From contig OY978525.1 of assembly GCA_963854835.1 (NCBI GenBank), forward strand, positions 73,729,628 through 73,793,627: DNA of 64,000 nucleotides. The letters run 5' to 3'. Source of the DNA: Megamerina dolium (Eukaryota; Arthropoda; Insecta; Diptera; Megamerinidae). Positions 52,450 to 64,000 of the stretch are shown in pieces (within the stretch, counting starts at the first letter, position 1; each line of letters starts with the position of its first letter). The position numbers and the translations under genes were made by a program. The notes under the pieces were generated by a model. That model saw only the letters and a program-made list of their open reading frames with translations, was not told the origin of the DNA and searched no databases.

Positions 52450-54842
52450 AGAGTGTAGTTTTCGTTCTTCGAGAGAGGGCCCGACTTCTCAATTGCTTAC
52501 TTAGCCCAAAGTAGCACCTGTTTGCAAGAGTGATCCTTCGCAATATCGCCAGGCTGACGTCATTACTGCTGTTAATGCTGGTTCCAAGATAGACAAAGTC
52601 CCTTACTACTTCAAAAGCGTAGTTGTCAACAGTGACGTGCTGTCCAAGACGCCGGGACTCTTTGTTTGTTGATACCACGTACTTCGTCTTGCCCTCGTTC
52701 ACCGTAAGACCCATTCGAAGCGACTCTCTTTCTAACTCTGAGAATGCTGCACTGACAGCTCGCGTGTTCATGCCGATTATGTCAATATCGTCGGCATACG
52801 CCAACAGCATGACATTTTTGTTGAAGATAGTGCCATTATGTCGTAGATCAACAGCTCGTATTATTTTCTCCATAACAAGATTGAAGAAGTCGCACGATAA
52901 CGAATCACCTTGTCTGAAACCCCGTTCATTTACAAATGAGCTTTGCAGGAATACCGAACTCAGTCATTGTTTCGTAGAGGTAATCCCTTACCGGACTGTC
53001 GAAAGCGGCTTTATCATCAACAAATAGGTGGTGTGTGTCGATCTGTTTTTCTTTGGTCTTCTCCAGGATTTGGCGCAGTGTGAAAATTTGGTCGATGGTA
53101 GATTTACCAGGTCTGAAGCCACACTGATAAGGTACAATCAGGTTGTTGAGCATGGGCTTCAATCTTTCACACAATACGCTTGATAGGACCTTGCATCCGA
53201 TGCTCAGGAGACTTATTCCACGGTAGTTGGCGCAGATTGTGGGGTATCCGTTTTTATGTACGGGCTAGAGAACACTGAGCCTCCAATCATCAGGCATGCT
53301 TTCATCCGACCACATTCTGCTTATGAGCTGGTGCATGCAGGCGAGCAGCTCATCGCCTCCGGTCTTAAACAACTCAGCAGGCAGGCCATCGCCACCTGCA
53401 GCTTTGTTGTTCTTCAGCCTTAAAATGGCCGTTTCAACCTCGTCATAGTCGGTTGGTGGAACATCAACACCATCGTCTGTAATTGAGGTTATCGGGCAAT
53501 TTCCTCTACTGGCGGAATTGTTCGTAGTATCGCCATTCAGTGACGTGGAGAAGTGTTCCCTCCATAGGCTTAGTACACTCTGGACATCTGTAACCACATT
53601 CTCATTTCCAACACGACAAGAAGAGGCTCCGGAATTTAAACCGCCACTTAGGCGCTTGATATTTTCGAAGAATTTTCGAGTCTCATTCTTGTCGGTACAC
53701 ATCTCTATCTCCTCACACTCGCGTCTTTCTTGTTCTCCTTTCTTGCGCCTGAAAAGACGTCTCTCTGCACTCCTTTTCTCTCTGTGCCGCTCCTTAACAG
53801 CTCGCGTTGCGCCTGCACGCAGGGTTTTTCTGTAGGCGGCGTCTTTCTCTGCGGTAGCGTCGCGACACTCTTGATCATACCACCCATTCCTCAGAGGCCG
53901 GTAGTAACCGATTACCTCCTCGGCAGCAGTAATCATGGAGTGGGATATATGTGTCCACCGTGCGCATGTATCATCAAGTGGGGGAGTGTTCTGCATAAGC
54001 AGATCCGATAGTCGAGTGGCAAATGCATCTGCTGTCTCTGGTGATCGCAGCTTACTGACGTCGAGCTTTCTCTGTGTGGGACTTCTCTTGTTAGCTTCTC
54101 TTGTTAGCTGCAACAAGGTAGTGATCCGAGTCGGTGTTGGCAACACGGATCGATTTCATGTCCATCGCACTGGAAGCATGCCTTCCGTCAATCACCTCAT
54201 GATCAAATTGATTTCTTGTTCGTTGATCTGGAGACAACCAAAGGTACCTTCCTTGCCCACCCTTTCATTAAAGTCGCCAAGCACGATTTTGATATCGTGG
54301 CGGGGGCAGCGGTCGTAAGCTTCTTCGAGGCGCTCAAAGAAGCTTTCCTTGGGCACATTGTCCTTCTCATCCGTCGGAGCGTGGGCACATATAAGGCTTA
54401 TATTAAAGAATTTTGCCTTGATGCGGATTGTGGCCAGCCGTTCGTTCGCAGGCGTGAAATGTGAGACAAGATGTCGTAGTCTCTTGCTGACCAAAAATCC
54501 ACATCCTAATTCGTGCCTTTCAGCATGGCAACTGTAGTAGATGTCACAGGACGCTATTTTGGAGCAGCCCTGTCCAGTCCATCGTATTTCCTGGAGAGCG
54601 GTGATGTCAGCTCTGTATTTTTCGAGGACATCAACCAGCTGGATGGAGGCACCCTCCCTATAATGGTACCGGACATTCCAGGTGCATATCCGTAAATCAT
54701 GGTCCTTTTTTCGTTTGCGGGGATCATCAACAATAGCGGTAGTCCTTATCTGAGGCGTTTTTTTTTCCTTCACTGGGGGATTTTTTATGTGGCTGGTCCC
54801 AAACCCAAAGCACAACCTCTAGTCGAGGAGATTTTCGCCACT
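52448..54842 (-). mobile_element. RTE-clade LINE, nearly complete coding region, 3'-truncated
   Basis: Runs on the minus strand from the region before the endonuclease (GTGCTTTGGGTTTGGGACC-like, about 54815) to the segment LRSRALSRRTKTTL, where it is cut by (AT)n. The last about 500 bp of the family are absent. On the 5' side it abuts (GT)n(AT)n at 54847. Confidence 0.9.
52460..54815 (-). pseudogene. RTE endonuclease-reverse transcriptase, broken
   Basis: The endonuclease starts with DHDLRICTWNVRYHYREG, then ITALQEIRWTGQG (catalytic Glu), ELGCGFLVSKRLRHLVSHF, NISLICAHAPTDEKDN and IKIVLGDFNERVGKEG (Asp/Asn). A frameshift near 54200 separates it from the linker (TAEKDAAYRKTLRAGATRAV and so on). 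The RT begins LKNNKAAGGDGLPAELFKTG and continues to DDWRLSVL, where a TAG interrupts. QCGFRPGKSTIDQIFTLRQ and LFVDDKAAFDSPVRDYLYE follow. A deletion removes RQGDS and its surroundings. MLLAYADDIDIIGMNTRAVS retains the catalytic box. This is the best endonuclease domain in the window. Confidence 0.9.
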
Positions 54843-54846
54843 CACA

Positions 54847-54847
54847 C

Positions 54848-54882
<35 letters not shown>

Positions 54883-54900
54883 TTATATGTATATATATAT

Positions 54901-54992
<92 letters not shown>
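54847..54992. repeat. (GT)n then (AT)n microsatellite
   Basis: About 24 bp of GT repeats followed by about 120 bp of AT repeats, directly next to the 5' end of the RTE copy. Confidence 0.95.
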
Positions 54993-58925
<3,933 letters not shown>

Positions 58926-59256
58926 TATCAGAATATCACTCATTTTTAAACATAGATAACTTTGCACCATATAAATCAGTTTAAATAAAGTATTTTAACA
59001 AAATGAATCTTAAAATGTCATCTATAGCTATAGGATAGCCAGGTAGTCATGTACGTGCGCATGGTCACCCAAATGTATGTACATACATACATGACATATG
59101 TACATACATACATGACATATGTACATACATGATCTACCGTTGTGGTTTTGAGTACAACGCTCAACTCCAAATAGTTTTAAGTATATAAAATAGTTGATAA
59201 AAGAATCAGAGTGCGTGCGGATGTCACCGCCACAAAAAAAAAAAAAGAAACGAATA
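58926..59256 (+). repeat. Left part of a retroelement LTR, before the Tigger insertion
   Basis: Inferred to be LTR because the primer binding site lies just after the other fragment (61571-61639). Contains a 30-bp-scale tandem repeat of catacatgacatatgta at about 59075-59130 and a TATA-like AAGTATATAAAATAG at about 59179-59193. The LTR start could not be fixed. Confidence 0.5.
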
Positions 59257-59330
59257 CAGTAGACGCTCACAAATTAGAACTCTCAGAAATTAGAACATCC
59301 AGAAATTAGAACCAGAGTTTTTAATGCATT

Positions 59331-59510
59331 GGACGCTCTGAAATTAGAACTTGAAGTTCTAATTTCTGAGCGTTTTTTTTTTAATTTTAAACACAAGGGA
59401 ATTCCCATTTTTGTTGCATTGAACGCTCTGAAATTAGAACTTGAGGTTCTAATTTCTGAGCGTTTTTTTTTTATTTTTTATTACAAGGAAATTCCCATTC
59501 TTGGTTTTTA
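59331..59510 (+). repeat. Two 90-bp tandem units with hairpins in Tigger 5' region
   Basis: Units start at 59331 and 59421 (GACGCTCTGAAATTAGAACT and GAACGCTCTGAAATTAGAA). In each, GAAATTAGAACTT is followed after a few bases by its inverse AAGTTCTAATTTC or AGGTTCTAATTTC, forming an imperfect palindrome. The palindromes carry the same AATTAGAAC motif as the element ends. Confidence 0.88.
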
Positions 59511-59682
59511 TTTCACTGAACAAAAGTAAAATAGAAAGGGGAATCCCCAAGTTATATATTTAATTCTTTTTTAGTTTTTGTTTTGCCATATTTTTGGTGT
59601 TTTTGTCATTCGTATGTGAAATTTGATACGCGTTGACATATTTTGGTAGACTCTACCGAAAACTAAAAATAACTTTCCAAAA

Positions 59683-61300
59683 ATGTCAAATAAACGTAAA
59701 AAAAACACTTTATCTTTGGAAACCAAAGTAAAGATATTGGAAAAGCTGGACAAAGGAGTTCAAGGGAATCGTCTAGCGCTAGATTTCAATGTGAGCAAAT
59801 CTGCCATCAGCTATATCAAGTCAAATAGATCATCTATATTAAATGCTGTTTCCAACACTTATCAGGAAGCATCAAATAAAACTATGCATAGTGCCGAATA
59901 TCCGAAAATGGAAAGTCGTCTTTATGAGTGGTTTTTAAAACAACGCGAAAGGAAGTGTACATTGACAGGAACAATATTAAAGGAAAAGGCTAAACAAATT
60001 TTTGGTGAAGAATACCCCGATAAAAATGAAAATGCATTCCGAGCAAGCGATGGATGGTTTACTAAATTTAAAAAGCGACACGGAATACGTTTTTTAAAAA
60101 TTGGTGGCGAGATTCTTTCTAGTGATATTGCCTCGATCACTCCATTTGTTCACAGATTCCATGCAAAAGTCACTGAGATGGAATTAATGGAGTCGTAAAT
60201 ATATAATGTGGACGAAACCGGATTATTTTATCGTTGCCTACCAGATAAAACATATGTCTCTGCTTGTGAAAAAAGTGCGCCTGGATACAAAATTCAAAAA
60301 GAACGAATTTCAATTTTACTTGGTTCAAATGCTGATGGCTCTCACAAATTAGTGCCCTTAGTTATTGGAAAAGCCAAAAATCCCAAGTGCTTCAAAGGTT
60401 TTAATAATCCACTTCATTACGACTTTTCCAAAAATGCTTGGATGACGTCTCGGATCTTTCATGATTGGTTTCACAAGATATTTATTAATGAAGTAAGAGG
60501 AAATAATTTTGCTTTTAATTTCTTTAATTTTAAAATATTTTTTTGTTTACAGATCATCCAGTTTTCTCAAAAAAATAACATGCCTCCGAAGGCTCTTTTG
60601 CTTATTGATAACTGCTCCGCTCATGCACCAATTGAGAATCTTCAAAGCAAAGATGGCAACATAGTTGCATATTTCTTGCCGCCAAATGTGACAGCAGCTG
60701 TGCAACCAATGGATCAAAATCCCATAAAGTTAACAAAACTTGTTTACAGAAGTAAGTTACTTGCTGAAATAATAGCTGAGGGTGGTGCACTGAATAGTCT
60801 GTTGAAATCCCATTCCATCCGAAAGGCAATAATATTTCTGAAACAAGCTTGGGATGAGATGACGCAAACAGTGTTGAGGAATTCTTGGTCAAAGTTGTTA
60901 AATTGGGACTCTGACCAATACGACAGCGATGATGATGTGCCACTAGCACATAAATCAAACTCTTTTAGCAGAAATTGATCCAAACAGTTTCATGTGTATT
61001 GATGACATCGAGAAATGGAATGAAGATGTGTTTGAAGACGGAACTGGTTATGACCTAAGTAGCGGTGATGAGTTTTCTGATAGCAGTGAACACGATGTTG
61101 TTGATGACACACCAGTTATCTCAAATGCTATAGCTATTAAAAGCGTTAACAATTTAATAAATTGGTGCAACAAGAGTGAATTGTCTTCCAGTAAGCACAT
61201 GGCCAATCTTTTGGCCCTCCGTAACGATATTGTTATATCAGATTTAAAGAAACCAAAAAAACAAACAAATATTACTGATTATATGTTAAACAAAAATTAA
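59683..61300 (+). pseudogene. Tigger/pogo transposase with a short intron, nearly intact
   Basis: MSNKRKKNTLSLETKVKILE begins the CENP-B-type N-terminal HTH. A second HTH domain (RLYEWFLKQRERKCTLTG, FRASDGWFTKFKKRHGI) follows. The DDE part reads YNVDETGLFYRCLP (first Asp), ALLLIDNCSAHAP (second Asp) and VTAAVQPMDQNPI (third Asp). A 60-bp intron at 60493-60552 (GTAAGA...GTTTACAG) splits FINE from IIQFSQKN; because it is a multiple of three without a stop it can also be read through. A TAA at 60196-60198 just before YNVDE and a frameshift near 60955 (the tail SFMCIDDIEKWNEDVFEDG continues in another frame to 61300) are the only lesions, so death was recent. Confidence 0.92.
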
Positions 61301-61570
61301 TTTTGAACTGAGCCCTTATCCTGAATTTTTAATTAATTTCTGAAATTTTAAGTTGTATTTTTTTAATAATTGTTATGTAATGGACTGAATTGTTTTGTTT
61401 TTAAATAAAATAAGAAAAAAATAAAAAAAAATGTTTTTATATAGTTTTTGGAAGTGGCTTAACTCTTATTTTTATTATTTACGTTAAAAAAAACCGTCCA
61501 GAAATTAGAACATTTCGGAAATTAGAACTGCCCCAAAAACAAAATGGTTCTAATTTCCGAGCGTCTACTG

Positions 61571-61639
61571 TAATTAAAATAAAGAAATAAACTTAATTTT
61601 AAATAAAGAAATAAAAGTAAACTTTCTTAATTTCTTGAT
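61571..61639 (+). repeat. Right part of the retroelement LTR
   Basis: AT-rich with AATAAA motifs, ending in TTTCTTGAT directly before the primer binding site. Confidence 0.65.
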
Positions 61640-61650
61640 TGGCGCAGTCG
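61640..61650 (+). promoter_or_regulatory. Retroelement primer binding site
   Basis: TGGCGCAGTCG, the core of the tRNA-Ser-type primer binding site known from several gypsy-group errantiviruses. It marks the LTR end and the start of the internal region. Confidence 0.75.
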
Positions 61651-62152
61651 CAAAAAGTCAAAAAAAAAAAAAAAAGTGTGCGTTAAACCATTGATTGGAC
61701 GAAAATAAAACGTGTACATTTTACATTAAAAAGGCCTAAGCCGATATATTATACATATAAACTTGGACATACATGTAGGGAAACAAAGTGAATTAAAAGA
61801 AAAAGTTTGTGAAAAAGAGACGCGTAAAGAAATACGATATAATAAATGTATGGAAATTTCAGAAAAAAAAAGAAAGAAAAAAAAATAATAAAGTGAAAGA
61901 AGCTGTAAAGTCAGCGAGAAACATATATTTGTTGTTGTACATATGCATAACCTCACAACCGATATACGCATTAATCAACGGTACTTTTACAGTACGACCT
62001 TCCTGGGACCTTCCCACCTACATATATGTGTATCTACATAAGTACATGACGCTAAGCGCCATTTGCACAAATCAACTATATACATGGTACATAGTATAAA
62101 CTTTCGTGAGAACCGTACATATATATAAAAAAAAAAAAAAAAAAAAAAAATC
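61651..62152 (+). other. Untranslated leader of the retroelement
   Basis: A-rich leader ending in a run of about 25 A at 62128-62151 just before the gag ATG. Short frames are not supported. Confidence 0.6.
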
Positions 62153-63016
62153 ATGTCACCTCACACCACTTTCGACTTGTTGGCTGATGTTCCGGAATTC
62201 AACGGCAAGCCTGAGGAACTGGACATATTCATAATTCACATCGAGGAGCTGCGTAACCTCACAAAAACAACGGAACCCAATTATTTAAGGTTATTCGACT
62301 TACGAATTCGTAATAAAGTGGTAGATAAAGCGAATACTGCTTTAATAAATAACGGTAACCCATTAGAATGGGAACCAATTAAAAATATATTAAAAATAAA
62401 TTTTGGAATTTGCGAAAATATCGAAACGATTGTAAATAAAATAAAAATGGCAGAATTTAGAAGCTGTATTAATGATTTATTTGAATATTTAGTTGGTCTG
62501 TTGACAAAATTAAACTTAAAATCAAAATCTGAAAACAATAATTGGTATAGTTGTGAATCTAACGAAAAAATGGTTTTGAAAATTTTTATAGAAAAATTGC
62601 CCTATGAACCAAAACTAATATTAAAAACTTCGAATCCATGTAATTTGCTTAATGCTAAAACAACTTTAATTGAGACCGACTATTTCTACAAAAACTTTAA
62701 CTACAATAATAAAAGGTACAAAAATAATAATTTATATCAAACACCACAAAATACGTTTACCACTAATTACAATAGACATTTTACTAACACAAATCCACAA
62801 AATAATAGAAGGTTAGAATCATACACAAAATACAGTTACCAACAACCAAACAATAACGCAAGAAGCTCGCAAACGCGAATGTCGACAGCAACAAGCAATA
62901 GGCAAAACAGAAACTCAGCTAGTGTGCAACAAAGATCCGCTGGTGAACAAATGGAAGTTGATAACATTGAAGCTACAAATTTTCAGTTAGCCACCACAGA
63001 ACTCTTCCCTGTATAA
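62153..63016 (+). CDS. gag: gag-like protein of an errantivirus-type (gypsy-group) retroelement
   Basis: 287 residues, complete from ATG to TAA. The N-terminus has FDLLADVPEFNGKPEELDIF, typical of gypsy-group gag. The middle is helical and the C-terminal third is very rich in Asn, Gln, Arg and Tyr. No CCHC zinc knuckle is present, as in many insect errantiviruses. Gag would form the particle and bind RNA. The frame is intact although pol downstream is interrupted. The pol frame overlaps the last 46 bases in the -1 register. Codon use is strongly A-rich, unlike Poxn. Confidence 0.85.
   Translation: MSPHTTFDLLADVPEFNGKPEELDIFIIHIEELRNLTKTTEPNYLRLFDLRIRNKVVDKANTALINNGNPLEWEPIKNILKINFGICENIETIVNKIKMAEFRSCINDLFEYLVGLLTKLNLKSKSENNNWYSCESNEKMVLKIFIEKLPYEPKLILKTSNPCNLLNAKTTLIETDYFYKNFNYNNKRYKNNNLYQTPQNTFTTNYNRHFTNTNPQNNRRLESYTKYSYQQPNNNARSSQTRMSTATSNRQNRNSASVQQRSAGEQMEVDNIEATNFQLATTELFPV
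62977..62983 (+). promoter_or_regulatory. Candidate -1 ribosomal frameshift site
   Basis: A AAT TTT in the gag frame (codons ACA AAT TTT CAG) fits the X XXY YYZ rule and lies inside the 62971-63016 gag/pol overlap. No clear downstream pseudoknot was worked out. Confidence 0.55.
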
Positions 63017-63175
63017 TAGTTACTACACAGTCAACAACAATAAAGTTATTAGTAGACTCTGGTGCAGCTACTTCTCTTATTAGTAAAAACTTATTTCACC
63101 ACTCTTTCAGAGAAAAATTAGAAAAACCTATTAACTTAAAAACAATAAATTCACAGACTAAAATAGATACTAATA

Positions 63176-63695
63176 GCCTAGACAGACGGCAGCCTAATTC
63201 CGGATTACCGGCGCACTTAATCCGAATAAAATAATAACCTGACAGACGGCAGTATTGCGGATTAACTTAACAGCTAATTGCTGCTTTATTAGGTCTGTCC
63301 ACTTGCATTACTATCACTATCAATTTCTGTCATCTATCACTCTCGATATGAGAAAATCTACAAGAAGTACGTGAACTTAAAACTATCAGAAACTTGTTAA
63401 TTGACATTCACAGTTCTTAATTAACAGCTGGATTTATTTGTTCGCCAACGTTTTTCATGTCGAAAACTGTTAACAATTGAAAGTTTTTTGTTTGCGAACA
63501 CACCTAATATTTTGTAAAATGGATGGAGAAAATTCACAATAGACAATTTTCAGCAGTGTTGCCATCGCAAATTGCCCTAATCCTCTTTAATTTTGAGAAT
63601 TAACTTATAGAGTTTATGCGGATTAGCTGCATTTAATGCCCGAGTTAATTCGAATTAACTCCGTAATCCGGAATTAGGCTGCCGTCTGTCTAGGC
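63176..63695. mobile_element. 520-bp MITE inserted in retroelement pol, TA target
   Basis: Inverted ends GCCTAGACAGACGGCAGCCT, extending to about 30 bp (on through AATTCCGGATTA), with TA at 63174-63175 and 63696-63697. A second, internal copy of the GACAGACGGCAG...GCGGATTA motif starts at about 63240. No coding capacity. TA target and long perfect ends suggest a Tc1/mariner-superfamily MITE. Confidence 0.93.
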
Positions 63696-64000
63696 TATAA
63701 AATAACGATTCCACTTTTTAGTGAATTTAACTTACCTAACATAAAAATAGAGATGTTAGAAGCTGATTTAGATAATTATTTCGATGGTATTATTGGTTGC
63801 AATATCTTAAAGCCATTGAATGCAAAAATAGATTTCGAACAACAAAAATTGATAACGAAAAACGCAACATGTAAGCTTATATTTGATCATAATTGTGAAA
63901 CGGAAATGAAAAACTTTGAATTAGCGAGCTTGAGTTCTAGAATAATTGATATTAATTTTAATAAACCAAACATACTACAAATTACAGAAAAACTAACGTT

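Larger units (their letters stand above)
59257..61570 (+). mobile_element. Tigger/pogo-type transposon, 2314 bp, complete ends
   Basis: Ends CAGTAGACGCTCACAAATTA at 59257 and the inverse TAATTTCCGAGCGTCTACTG ending at 61570, with TA duplications at 59255-59256 and 61571-61572. Subterminal copies of GAAATTAGAAC recur at both ends. It interrupts a retroelement LTR. Confidence 0.95.
62971..64000 (+). pseudogene. pol: pol start (protease) of the same retroelement, split by a MITE and cut by window edge
   Basis: The frame opens in the -1 register relative to gag at 62971. The protease motif LLVDSGAATSLISKN has its Asp at 63055-63057. After the 520-bp insertion the same protein continues with NYFDGIIGCNILKPLNAKID, the second protease motif, and stays open to base 64000. 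RT and later domains lie outside. As it stands the copy cannot make a normal pol because the insertion contains stops. Confidence 0.82.

Noticed and set aside
59075..59135. CRISPR-like short repeats (catacatgacatatgta)
   Set aside because: The units are contiguous without unique spacers; a simple tandem repeat within a eukaryotic retroelement LTR.

Overview
The window looks like a piece of an AT-rich, transposon-laden genome of a higher (cyclorrhaphan) fly. A tephritid fruit fly is plausible but is inferred, not proven. Two observations support this. First, the only host gene I recognise is Pox neuro (Poxn), which matches the dipteran protein almost residue for residue in the paired domain. 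Second, the mobile elements are those typical of flies: mariners of the DD34D class, rosa-like DD41D elements, maT-like, Tc1-like, Tigger/pogo and PIF/Harbinger elements, RTE, Jockey and R1-clade LINEs, a tRNA-derived SINE, Ty3/gypsy elements and an errantivirus-type retroelement.

Poxn lies on the minus strand and spans 12746-41980. Its four coding exons are 41968-41980, 31981-32121, 31835-31914 and 12746-14008. Joined, they encode 498 residues with no break. Introns 1 (9.8 kb) and 3 (17.8 kb) are packed with transposons, and intron 2 is 66 bp. The 13-base first coding exon and the 80-base third exon were found by hand from paired-domain residues and splice sites.

Layout: 1-12.6 kb, downstream of Poxn, holds a Tc1-like element cut by the window edge, a mariner, a rosa-like element with an RTE fragment nested in it, a gypsy remnant and a second mariner family. 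14-31.8 kb is intron 3, with SINEs, an RTE copy with a 14-bp target duplication, Jockey and R1 remnants, a rosa-like element, a long-armed foldback element, a maT-like remnant and large (AT)n tracts. 32.1-42 kb is intron 1, with a TTAA-flanked non-autonomous element, an RTE, a Harbinger element with its SANT-like partner, a Jockey tail and a second mariner copy. 42-64 kb, upstream of Poxn, holds an internally deleted gypsy element carrying a second TTAA element in its LTR, a solo LTR, more mariners, an RTE, and a retroelement whose LTR is split by Tigger and whose pol is split by a 520-bp MITE.

Almost every transposase or reverse transcriptase frame is broken. The more informative signals are genomic. 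Two mariner families each show two copies sharing the same inactivating lesions. Several nested insertions can be compared with intact empty sites inside the window. Near-identical inverted 0.9-kb elements flank Poxn exon 1. A small E-box cluster lies in Poxn intron 3. I see no tRNA, rRNA, CRISPR or bacterial-type features.
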